DNA of 64,000 nucleotides from Choristoneura fumiferana (Eukaryota; Arthropoda; Insecta; Lepidoptera; Tortricidae): assembly GCF_025370935.1 (NCBI RefSeq), contig NC_133501.1:6761296-6825295 (forward strand), given 5' to 3'. Positions 1-12,600 of the stretch are shown piece after piece. A program made the translations under genes and the position numbers. How positions within the stretch are numbered: the stretch's first letter is position 1; each line of letters starts with the position of its first letter. The notes beneath the pieces were generated by a model. The model searched no databases. It had not been told where the DNA came from and worked only from the letters and a program-made list of their open reading frames with translations.

Positions 1-546
1 ATAAATAATTAATTTATGATTTCCCACCTTTTATTATTTGCTGCTTTTATCGTTGCCTAGAAGAGACCGCCTAGCATACCTTGTAATTTTCTATGTACCT
101 ATTTTCTGTATCATTTACTATTTCTGGTATACAATAAAGAGTCATTCTATTGTATTGTATAATTTAGAAAAAACTGCAGGTGTATTTTTCCTCCGAAAAC
201 ACCACAAACTGTTTCAGACACAATAAAAAAAGTCCGGGATTCCAACAAAATATCTGATACCGGCCATTTGAGTTGGCCGTATACGACTTGTGCCAACTTA
301 TTGCCATGGACGTAATAACTTTTTTTTTTACAGTTAAGACTCGACAATAATGGAATTGGTATGCGACATTTTTGTCATTATTTTTCTGCAATGTAATTAT
401 TTTTTTAATTATTCGCTGACTATAAACTATGCACTTCTCCTATTTAAATGTAAAGAATAATGTCAACTTTAACGGCTACTTTTGAGAAAATTAACAAGAA
501 AAAGGACAAGGGGAACAGTTACGCGAAAGCCATATAACAATCCCAC

Positions 547-673
547 TTTGGGCAGGTCGGCGATGGCGTCGAAAGTGGTGACATAGGCCATGGTCCCGGC
601 GGCCCCCACCCCACGCGGGCGTGCCGCGCGCGCGCCACGCACAGGTCCGCCAGGCACGACGCCTGCAGCCGCC
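547..673 (-). pseudogene. Nup98-96: Nup98-96 exon 32, copy A (two 1-nt deletions)
   Basis: Compared with 6871-6999 it lacks one C in the codons for GWGP and one G at the donor, so the frame breaks inside the most conserved motif. Both losses are in homopolymer runs. This could be assembly error rather than a true pseudogene. Confidence 0.7.
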
Positions 674-3600
674 CTACAGACACAGACGGTATAATGAACT
701 TGGGAGGTAATCATAGTTAAGTCACGAGTAAACACTACTTTATCTACACCCATATAGTAAATCCTCAATTATGCGTTCAAAAACCATAGGTAATGACCAG
801 CATTACGACATTGGATTCTATTATGAACACGGCTGTATCGTTATGAGATTTCATACATCATTACAGCATTGCGCCGCGACCACGTGCAGCAGCAGTTCGT
901 CGCGCGCGCAGCTCGTGGGGCAGACATACCTACCTAGTAAGAGTTAATGCAGGTCATTCTCAATGGTTCGCGGAACACATGATAGAGGATTTAATATATG
1001 GATATATAAAGATAAAATATTGTATGCAACTGTACGTAATTAGGCCTTATTAGGCCTTAAAACACTCATGTGACCCTATTATGAAACTCGGCTACGCCTC
1101 GTTTCATAAACCCACACTTGTGTTTTAAGGACCCCTATTACGATACAGTTGCATAAAATACTATTATCTACACCCATATAGTAAATCCTCAATTATGCGT
1201 TCAAAATGCGTCCTGCAGCAGCAGGTCGTCGCGGGCGCAGCTCGTGGGACAGACAATACCTAGTTAGAGTTAATGCAGGTCATTCTCAATGGTTCGCGGA
1301 ACACATGATAGAGGATTTAATATATGGATATAATCAAATATTGTATGCACCTGTACGTAATCAGGCCTTAAAACACTCATGTGACCCTATTACTCGTGTT
1401 TTAAGGACCCCTATTACGATACCCGGAAATGGACGAACGGAGACTTTAGATATTAGGGAAACTTTTTAGACAAATTTATACGAATTGCTACTTAGACCAC
1501 TTGTTACTTATACAAATAAATAAATAAAAGAAGTGTACGTACCTGCCGTGGTCATCTTGAAAGGAAGCACTTTCCTGTGATACTTTAACACTAACTTATC
1601 AGGGTGCACGATCAGCGGCCGCATCGGCAAGTCTGCAAATAAATAACACCGTTTAACCCGAATTTCATTTGCCCGAATTTCACTTGCCATACCAACGTTT
1701 GCCATAAAATATATAGAACCGTGCTGTTTTCAGGATTTTTTTTAAATGTCACCATATAGAATGCAGTAGTTTAATATCAACTCTGAAGAAATTACTATTT
1801 CAGAAATAAATTACATTATGGCAAATTAAAATTTTAGAAAATTATACATTTTGGCATATGAAATTCGGGCAAACGATAGAGAACCAAATAATAAAATATT
1901 AAAGAGAGGGCGACAGAGAGAAAGATAGAAGCTTGAAACCCACTGAAATCCAATATGCAGACAAACTGTGTAAACAGTTTTGCAGGGCTATGTGCAAAAA
2001 AACTATGTAAAAATAATGTCAAATAAATACTTTTTCATTCATTCATTCATTCAACCGGCACCGCCGCCGTGCCGCGCCGGACCGCCTCCGCTGTCCGTAC
2101 AGTAGAGTAACACATGGTCAAATACACCATTACATTTACATTTACCATGTGTATACAATGTTGTCACTAGCCTAAACGCGTCCCAGAATAAGAAGGCCTG
2201 CGGGTCCAGTGCGGATCAGAATCTTCACGCACAACATAAAAGCAAAACGTCATAAATAATTATAAAAAAAACTGGCCCTCAAATTAATTCAGCAATAGGT
2301 AATAGGGCCACCAACGTACCTAAAGCGGTGTCAGTAATGTGCACCTTGGCGCCCCCCTCCTCTGCGAGGGGCGGCGCGTCGACCCGCGTGGGAGCGAGAC
2401 GGAACACGCTCCGCGGCACTTGCTGGTCCCCCGTCGACGTGGAAGTGCCGTCGTCCAGGTCCATGTCTGGAATCAATTGAAAAAAAAAAGAAAGTTAGCG
2501 ATGGAAATCCACCATACTCATATAATATAAAGAGTTTGTGGCTATATTCCTAAAAATATACAATTACTCGTGAGGTGGTACAGTCAAGTGTAAAAATAAG
2601 AACTTATTCAAAGTTTCAAAAATAACCACAGATATAGATTACACTAGATAACGCAAACACCTTAATCTGTATGAAAACCAACCGTGTTACTTTTTTGTAT
2701 ATACTGTGACGTCTCAAAAGCGAATTAGCGATGTGAATTCCCCGATGTCCGCGCAAAATCGATTCAAATGCGCCGCCCGCCCGCGCAGTGGGGCTCGAGT
2801 CAGTCACTAGTCATGATTAGTCAGTTAGTGGTCGGTCTTTGTATGGGGCCAACCTGGACTTTTGGTCGGGGTTCGGACTCGCGAAGTAGATGCATTTGCG
2901 TAATCTAGTGTAATCTATATCTGTGGAAATAACTAATAAGTACCACAGACTCTTATTAAGGCCGTAGTAGGTAAGAAATTTTTGAGTGGTTCGAATAGAT
3001 ACTTACTCGTATTTTTGCACTTGACTGTACCAAACGATGATACTTTACTTAAACAGGTGATAGTGTTGTTAAAAAATAAAAATCCTACATATCGTCGCTT
3101 CGGAGGTAAAGATACTAAAGCGACACTTTGGGCCAAATTGAGTTATATATACCATCGGAATCAGCGAATTTTTCTGCATCGATCTATCTGGGTTTCGGGA
3201 CGATCAGAGGACTTTTTTGGCGCTTTAGCCCCTGAAAAATCAGTGAAATTTGGGACACTTATTACTAATCGACGCTTAAATTGAGTATTTTCTCTTTAGT
3301 GCTTTTACCTGTTTTAGTTTCTAAACGATTATATTGTTAAGTCATTTGTAATTTTTCACCTTTAAATACATTTGGCGTTTTAGTACTCTGTGCATATCAA
3401 GAAATATGATTCTTCGTCGCTTTAGTAAATTGTTCCAGTCTATTCTGAAGTTTTGGATGCGTTTAGTATTTTGGTTAAACTGATAAGAATATATTAAGTC
3501 GTTTGAGTATTTAGTACAAAACAGTTAACAGAATTTGTGGTGTATTAGCGTCATTATAACATAGCAAAGAAAGAAAATATTTAAATTAGTAAAAAAACAT

Positions 3601-6600
3601 AATATTAAAGGATTATGTTTGGTCAATAAGTCAATAATCTGTAATTTTATTGTCAAAAAAGAAGTGTTTATGTGTTTTTCTTTTACGAAAAAATCAATTA
3701 TATTGGTCACTTAGTAAAAGTAGCCACGATATTTTCATACGAATTGTAGATATCATGCCAAAGTAATCTGGACTTTAATCTTAGGAATTTAAGTTACAAT
3801 CACTTTACCAAGGATAGGTAAGGTACTATGCGCGTATTTTATATCAACGCAATAATAGAGCGTGTTGGAAACAAACCTATAATAATTGATTGTGATTACG
3901 AAAGGTAAGTTTGTAAATGAATAATTATTTTGATTATGTGCACTAACTCTATTGACTGTTATTAGAGTTAGGTACGAAGGAACATGATAAAAAGGTAACC
4001 TTATTGTGAGACTTCTATGTATCGGAAATAGGGTATGATATAGAGATATGATGAATTGACATCTAGCTATTCTAAACGTCCAGGCTTTACTATATAAAAA
4101 CAAATCTGCTGTGATCTCATTTGAAATAAAACATGCAACTTAAGAACTATATTAAAAAAACAGACAGACAAGCAACTGTACGACGGTTTCTTGAGGCTAC
4201 GTAGCCTGTTCCTGATCAGCGGACTGTCCACCGAAGAGTCTTCGGGCCCGGCGCTCCACGCGGAATGCGGCTAATACTTGGCGAAACCGTCCCAAAGGCG
4301 ACAGCAGTGTTCCATACAGGACCTTACTTGCGTTTTGTAAAGAGTAAAAAGCTGCTCTGGTGTGAAATACCGTTTCACCTTATATAGGACACTAAGTTTT
4401 TTAGCGCAGCTGTTTTCGCTCTGGACTCAATAGCCGCACCGAAGTTGAGACTAGATTGAAGGTCTAACCCAAGAACCTCAAGGTGGTATGTATGTATGTA
4501 TGTATGTAAACTCTTTATTGTACAAAAGAAAATTAACAAAATACAACTGACAAACTTTAAGATACTTGTACAAAGACGGACTTATCCTTTTTAGTGGTCT
4601 TTAGTTAGTAAAGGATACCCTCCTCTGGACAGTAGGAGCCAAAGTGAACGGTCTCCGCTTAGCGGTAAACAGATACGCCTGTGTCTTGGCAGCACTGAAC
4701 TGGACCCAAGTTGGCCGAGCCCCAGTCGGACATGGCCTTCGAGGTCGAATTCGTCCGCTGTATCATAACCTCCCTGAGTGCCCGATCTTAACACCGCTGG
4801 CCCAGGCCCGGCCGTTAGAAAGGTACCTCTCTGCAATTTTGCGTCATCTGCGTACCCAAACACATCGGGTATGAGCAAATCGTTGATGTGCAGCAATAAT
4901 AGAGTTGCAGATAGGACCAATCCCTGAGGCACCCCGGCATTGATTGCCATGAGATCAGATGAGCATTCGTCAATGACGACTCGTTTAGATCGTTCCGCAG
5001 GAAATCAGAGATCCATGAGCAATAGGACCGGAGGAAATCCTGCTAAGAAGGCCTCTGTGCCAGACCCTATCGAATGCTTTGGAATAGAGACACAGCAAGA
5101 GCTTCACCATGCTTCTCAACAGGTTCACACCAAATGTGAGTAGCATATACCAGAAGGTCCCCTGTGGACCCATTTCGGCGGAACCCATATTGGCGGTCAC
5201 TGAGGAGATTNNNNNNNNNNNNNNNNNNNNNNNNNNNNNNNNNNNNNNNNNNNNNNNNNNNNNNNNNNNNNNNNNNNNNNNNNNNNNNNNNNNNNNNNNN
5301 NNNNNNNNNNAATCTTGATGATATCCGCAGTAGAACTAAGGTTACCGACGTAGCCCAAAGAATTGCGAAACTGAAGTGGCAGTGGGCGGGGCACATTGCT
5401 CGCAGGACTGAAGGCCGATGGGGTCAGAAGGCTCTCAAATGGCGTCCGGTCCGGGGACCAAAAGACGAGCTGTCACGTTGGGACACGTTAAATAACTAAA
5501 TGAGTCTATCGCAAAAATACTGTAACGTCAAACGGAGCTCTCGATACTAACGTCCCTAATTGATATTCTAAATAAGGCCTCTGTTTTACTGTCCAATTTA
5601 TGGTCACCCGCTTTTTGGTTGAGGAACGTTCTTTGTGATGGAAGGCGGCAAAGCGGATTCGGAGTCATGCCGAAGCCGTAGAACTGTAATGAGATCGCTA
5701 CAGATGTTCCCGTTTTCCCACGCTCTGCCGATTGGATATCGATCGCTGCACCACGATACAATGAGGGCTATCGCGTATGAATTCGCCACTAGAGGCGCTA
5801 GTGTAGCGTGAGGTCTCCGAAATGTCAAATCTCATAGTTTGGGTGAGCTACGCGGGTTTATTAAAATTAGAATAATTTTGTGAATATTTTACAATATCTG
5901 AAATTAATTATGTCAAATATGCGTTCCGGGGCAATAATGTCTGTGTTTGAGACAGTNNNNNNNNNNNNNNNNNNNNNNNNNNNNNNNNNNNNNNNNNNNN
6001 NNNNNNNNNNNNNNNNNNNNNNNNNNNNNNNNNNNNNNNNNNNNNNNNNNNNNNNNNNNNNNNNNNNNNNNNNNNNNNNNNNNNNNNNNNNNNNNNNNNN
6101 NNNNNNNNNNNNNNNNNNNNNNNNNNNNNNNNNNNNNNNNNNNNNNNNNNNNNNNNNNNNNNNNNNNNNNNNNNNNNNNNNNNNNNNNNNNNNNNNNNNN
6201 NNNNNNNNNNNNNNNNNNNNNNNNNNNNNNNNNNNNNNNNNNNNNNNNNNNNNNNNNNNNNNNNNNNNNNNNNNNNNNNNNNNNNNNNNNNNNNNNNNNN
6301 NNNNNNNNNNNNNNNNNNNNNNNNNNNNNNNNNNNNNNNNNNNNNNNNNNNNNNNNNNNNNNNNNNNNNNNNNNNNNNNNNNNNNNNNNNNNNNNNNNNN
6401 NNNNNNNNNNNNNNNNNNNNNTATGTAATGTACATACCTAATTTCTGTATCGCTTACTATTTCTGGTATACAATAAAGAGTCATTCTATTGTATTGTATA
6501 ATTTAGAAAAAACTGCAGGTGTATTTTTCCTCCGAAAACACCACAAACTGTTTCAGACACAATAAAAAAGTCCGGGATTCCAACAAAATATCTGATACCG

Positions 6601-9600
6601 GCCATTTGAGTTTGACATATACGACTTGTGCCAACTTATTACCATGGCCACTGTTATTTTAAAGTTTGAGACTCGGCAATAATGGAATTCGTATGCGACA
6701 TTCTTGTCGAGTCTAGCGATCCTGCAATTTAATTATTCGCTGACTATAAACTATGCACTTCTCCTATTTAAATGTAAAGAATAATGTCAACTTTAACGGC
6801 TACTTTTGAGAAAATTAACAAGAAAAAGGACAAGGGGAACAGTTACGCGAAAGCCATATAACAATCCCACCTTTGGGCAGGTCGGCGATGGCGTCGAAAG
6901 TGGTGACATAGGCCATGGTCCCGGCGGGCCCCCACCCCACGCGGGCGTGCCGCGCGCGCGCCACGCACAGGTCCGCCAGGCACGACGCCTGCAGCCGCCC
7001 TACAGACACAGACGGTATAATGAACTTGGGAGGTAATCTTAGTTAAGTCACGAGTAAACACTACACACACTCACACACATATAGTAAATCCTCAATTATG
7101 CGTTCAAAATGCGTCCTGCAGCAGCAGGTCGTCGCGGGCGCAGCTCGTGGGGCAGACATACCTACCTAGTTCTCGTTAATGCAGGTCATTCTCCATGGTT
7201 CGCCAAACACATGATAGAGGATTTAATATATGGTTATAGATAAAATATTGTATGCAACTGTACGTAATTAGGCCTTAAAACACTCATGTGACCCTATTGT
7301 GAAACTCGGCTACGCCTCGTTTCATAAACCCACACTCGTGTTTTAAGGACCCCTATTACGATACCCGGAAATGGACGAACGGAGACTTTAGATATTAGGG
7401 AAACTTTTTAGACAAATTTATACGAATTGCTACTTAGACCACTTGTTACTTATACAAATAAATAAATAAAAGAAGTGTACGTACCTGCCGTGGTCATCTT
7501 GAAAGGAAGCACTTTCCTGTGATACTTTAACACTAACTTATCAGGGTGCACGATCAGCGGCCGCATCGGCAAGTCTGCAAATAAATAATACCGGTTAACC
7601 CGAATTTCATTTGCCCGAATTTCACTTGCCATACCAACGTTTGCCATAAAATATATGCTGTTTTCAGGATTTTTTTAAATGTCATCATATAGAATGCAGT
7701 AGTTTAATATCAACTCTGAAGCAATTACTATTTCAGAAATAAATTACTTTATGGCAAATTAAAATTTTAGAAAATATACATTCGGGCATATTAAATTCGG
7801 GCAAACGATAGAGAAGCAAATAATAAAATAAAGAGAGGGCGAGACAGAGAAAGATAGAAGCTTGAAACCCACTAAAATCCAATATTACAACCGGCACCAC
7901 CGCCGTGCCGCGCCGGACCGCCTCCGCTGTCCGTACAGTAACACATGGTCAAATACACCATTACATTTACATTTACCATGTGTATACAATGTTGTCACTA
8001 GCCTAAACGCGTCCCAGAATAAGAAGGCCTGCGGGTCCAGTGCGGATCAGAATCTTCACGCACAACATAAAAGCAAAACGTCAAAAATAATTATAAAAAA
8101 AAACTGGCCCTCAAATTAATTCAGCAATAGGTAATAGGGCCACCAACGTACCCCAAAGGGTGGTCAGTAATGTGCACCTTGGCGCCCCCCTCTCTGCGAG
8201 GGCGGCGCGTCGACCCCGCGTGGGAGCGAGACGAAACACGCTCCCCGGCACCTGCTGGTCCCCCGTCGACGTGGAAGTGCCGTCGTCCAGGTCCATGTCT
8301 GAAATCAATTGAAAAAAAAAGAAAGTTAGCGATGGAAATCCACCATACTCATATAATATAATAATAATAATAATATAAAGAGTTTGTGGCTATATTCCTA
8401 AAAAATATACAATTACTCCGTTATCGAGTGAGGTGGACAGTCAAGTGTAAAAATAAGAACTTATTCAAAGTTTCAAAAATAACCACAGATATAGATTACA
8501 CTAGATAACGCAAACACCTTAATCTGTATGAAAACCAACCGTGTTACTTTTTTGTATATACTGTGACGTCTCAAAAGCGAATAATCGATGTGAATTCTCC
8601 GATGTCCGCGCAAAATCGATTCAAATGCGCCGCCCGCCCGCGCAGTGGGGCTCGAGTCAGTCACTAGTCATGATTAGTCAATTAGTGGTCAGTCTTTGTA
8701 TGGGGCCAACCTCGACGTTTGGTCGGGGTTCGGACTCGCGAAGTAGATGCATTTGCGTAATCTAGTGTAATCTATATCTGTGTAAATAACTAATAAGTAC
8801 CACAGACTCTTATTAAGGCCGTAGTAGGTAACTAATTTATTAGGTATTTTTGCACTTGACTGTACCAAACGATGATACTTTACTTAAACAGGTGATAGTG
8901 TTACTTAAAAAATAAAAATCCTACATATTATAAATGCGAAAGTTTGTGTGTGTGTGTTTGTAACTGCTTCACGCTAAAACGGCTGAACGGATTTGGATGA
9001 AAATTGGTACGTAGATAGCTGGACATCTGGAATAACACATAGGCTACTTTTAATCTCGATACTCCCACGGGATGGGGATTAAATCTTGAAATAACAACCG
9101 CTGGGATTAGAGTCATGAAATTTTGTACAGTTGTTCTTAAAAGCACCTTAATGAAGATCACGATGTAAATTTATGGGATTTCCTAGGGGAATTTTGTAAA
9201 ATCCCGGAATTTCAAATGTAACTACCACATCGAATAGTGTACGTGTGCGAAGCCGCGGGTAAACTTTAGTAAATAAATAAAATAAAAAGACTTTATTGCG
9301 TATCACAAAAACCATATTCTTTGTTATCTAGTATTCATCTTACAATATAGTGCAATATAGTAGGTTGCCTGGAAGAGATCGCTCTGAAGCGATAAGGCCG
9401 CCTATTGCTTACCTTAGAAAATCTCTATGTATATACTTGTTTTCTCTGTACTGTTTACTGTATTGGTGTGCAATAAAGAGTTATTGTATTGTTGTATTGT
9501 ATTGTATAGTGTTAGTCGATTATTATTATTATTTACTGTTATTATAATTATTAAACTGAACAACTTTCTCCAAGAAACATAGGTCGAACCAACTTAAAAA

Positions 9601-12600
9601 TAAAAACTCGTTTTTTTATCATACGAATCTATAGGATTATTGTTCAGGATAAAATTTGTCCAATAAACATTTAGGGTTTGTTTGCCTAGCGTTGCATAAT
9701 AAAAAATACGTTCCATTTTTAAACTTTTCGTCAGAACGCCTCATGCAAGAAGAAATTATGCATAGATTTATTATTACCTTAAACACATTTGCCATCCAGT
9801 CGAATAAAAAAAAACATTTCTTGCATAGACGTTGCTAGAGCAAAATCGCGGGTGGGCAAAGTATTCGTTTGTAGTTTTGTATACAAAGACCATACCATTA
9901 TCAGCATATATGGAGGCTTTCATTAACTGCACGTGATGGCTCTGCCTGTTCTCTAGACGCGCCAGCTCCGCCGTGGGACTCTTCACTCCGAAACCTGAAA
10001 AAAAAAAAGGTTTTTTTTATTTTACCACTTTGTCGGCGTGACTGCTTAGCCGCGGACAGACAGACAGACGGACAGCCATGGCGAAACTATAAAGGTTCCT
10101 AGTTGACTACGGAACCCTAAAAAGTAAAGTAAGCACATTTAACGGTAGCTACATAGTTCAGTCAGCCAAATATAGTTAAACGGAGATATTAAGTTTTTTC
10201 TGCCTCCTGTAAAATCGTGAAAACGCAGATACGCGGTATTTACAATATGCTCTTCAGTGGTTTTGCACGCGCAGCGCCTTACCTCTGCTAGTGTCTTGAT
10301 ACAGGCTCTGTGATTCGCCGTTGTCCTCGGTAGTGTCCATATCAAAAGCTGGAACGATAAAGACTTTTCAATCATAAACAAAGAGCTAGTTCAGTAAGCT
10401 AAATAAATAAATGATGGTCCCAAAGGCAGATCAACGCTGTTCGTAAGACCGGCAGTTTAGGTTTAGAGAATATTTATTATTACTCATAAAAGAGCATTAT
10501 ATTCACTTAAAATGAGATGACAGGGTTTTCATTTAGACTTTGTTTTATATACAGCAGTTTTTGCTCATTTGGGACCAGTTCTTGACATGAAAATACGCCC
10601 CAGGCCAAAAGTATTTAAAGTTTCGAAGATTTTTCAAAGATTTTGAAAGATTGTTTAAAAATCGCTAGCGTCACTGCTTAAGTGGCTAAATAAGAAACAA
10701 ACAAGCTGAGATATGTGGTGCATAGGGGAAATTCGTGTCTGTACCGTTGTCCAGCAGTGGTGTAGCGGTATAGCACGTGGCACGGAATGCCGAGGACCTG
10801 GGTCCGATTCCCAGTGCTGGTCTTATTTTTCTGGTTTTTCTGTGCATCTATATATTCAGTTTGTATTTTCAATTTAGGTTTTACGGGATGACCGTAAAAG
10901 TAAAAATTTGGAATTGAAATAATAAAATAGAAAAAGATTCCAAAAAACCAATCTTGATTTTTAATTGAACATACATGTTTTAAAATAATTAGATCGTAGG
11001 CAGCTGCAATAGTATGAACTGTGTCGCAGCACTGAATGGAAACAAACACAAAGTGGTTTTTTATTATTGTGTATTGGTAACGCAAAACTTACTTTATGCA
11101 GCCTAAAAAGATAAAAACTACACCCAACGCATTAAAACTTCAAAATAATATATTGTCAGAGTAGATGTAGATAGAAGCGGTAAACAAGTGACGTCACGTG
11201 ACTAGTTTTTAAATACTCGCCGCTCGCCGCGCAGCGCCACTTTTTCCTCGACTACCGGCGTGGAAGCATCGTCTTTGTCTCCGTGATTTGTGAGCTATCT
11301 TGAGTTGCTTTTCTGTTTTATTGATTTATTTGTGTGTTCTATCGTGTTTATTACGTTATAAAAATTAGTCTTTGTTCCTTGTTGTTTTTTTGCGATTATT
11401 GTAAAATTCGTAATTTGAATTAAAATCTGTTATCAAAAATTGTGCGTTTTTATTAAATAATAGCTTGTAAGCTAAAAATATTGTAAAAGAGTAAAAAATA
11501 TATAAATTTGGAAGAAGTCACAAATCGAACTTTTTAATTGTCTTTTTACGAAATATTGAATTCACAATTTTATTTTATAAACGTAATAAAACAAACCTTT
11601 CCCAGCGCCGTTCAGCAAATTGAGCGACGTCTGCTGCATAGCGAACAGACTGTCCTCGGCGAGCCCGAACGCGGGGCCGCCGAGGCTGGCCAGGCCCCCG
11701 CTGAGGCCCCCGAGACCCCCGCTCAGGCTGCTGAGGCCCCCGAGGCCGGGCAGCGACACCGGCGGGATTTGAACTGTAAGTAAAATTAACGAAAGTCGTA
11801 GACAGTTTATTTGGATTGTGTTCGGGCTTTGGTAGCTTTGAGGATGAACACTTGAGTTTGAAACGCGTCAGAATTAGGTAGATTCATGGGAGACAGTAAT
11901 AATATTATATTTAGTCCGTTATCGATCAGATAAGATTATGAAACGCCAATATTTTCTGATAATCTGTGACAAACTAATTGGAATTTTTCATGACACTAGC
12001 CCGTTATACATATTTTTTATGACACTAGCCCATTATACATATTTTTTATGACACTAGCCTGTTATACATATTTTTCATGAGACACACACACAAACACAAC
12101 ACAAATATCACGCCTGTATTCCCAAATGGGGTAGGCAGAGCACACGAAACGTTACCGCTTCGGAGCCACTTTTAGCAATTTTAGGTTTTAAGTTTAACAA
12201 AAATGGTACTATAGTGACGGTTGCTAGCCTGTCGCCTACGGTATACCTTAACCTATATCCTCCGTCGCCTCTTACGACATCCACGCAAGAAATGGAGAAG
12301 TGTAATTCCAACCCGACACCACACGGGTATATTTTCATGATCATGACACTAGCCCATTACACATATTTTTCATGACACTAGCCCATTAAGTATTTATTAT
12401 TTATTTATACATATTTATTGCAGTAGTTTAGTTTTCTCACGTGGCCCCTATTTTCTTTAGGGATATCTAAATAAAGTGCTAGAACGAAGGGCCTCCGCTA
12501 ACTCCAAACGTGTTCCTTCCACCTCATCCTAATAGAGCAACGCTGCGCGAGAAGGGTGAGTGTAGCTGTCCTATTAGAGCCCGTCGCCACTTGTCGGGTA

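Larger units (their letters stand above)
93..3090. repeat. Large duplicated segment, copy A
   Basis: It matches 6432-8925 along its length, covering Nup96 exons 30-32 and their introns, with small indels. It carries an extra internal tandem copy (about 740-1166 against 1167-1500) that is single in copy B (about 7075-7400). Confidence 0.9.
6432..8925. repeat. Large duplicated segment, copy B
   Basis: Second copy of 93-3090 in the same orientation. It starts at a gap and ends where a Helitron-like repeat (8928-9262) begins. Only exon 29 and earlier exons continue from this copy. Confidence 0.9.

Noticed and set aside
1206..1469. 87-codon ORF near the left edge
   Set aside because: It lies in a tandem-duplicated, repeat-like block, is broken in the other copies and matches no family I recognise.
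4591..5200. Active retrotransposon
   Set aside because: The reverse transcriptase motifs sit in different frames and the 5' part is missing or lost in the gap, so it cannot be functional.
5880..6484. Long reading frames across the N runs
   Set aside because: They consist of unknown bases and carry no information.
11538..11783. Plus-strand Ala/Glu/Pro-rich ORF
   Set aside because: It is the antisense shadow of exon 27 (Gly-Leu repeat).
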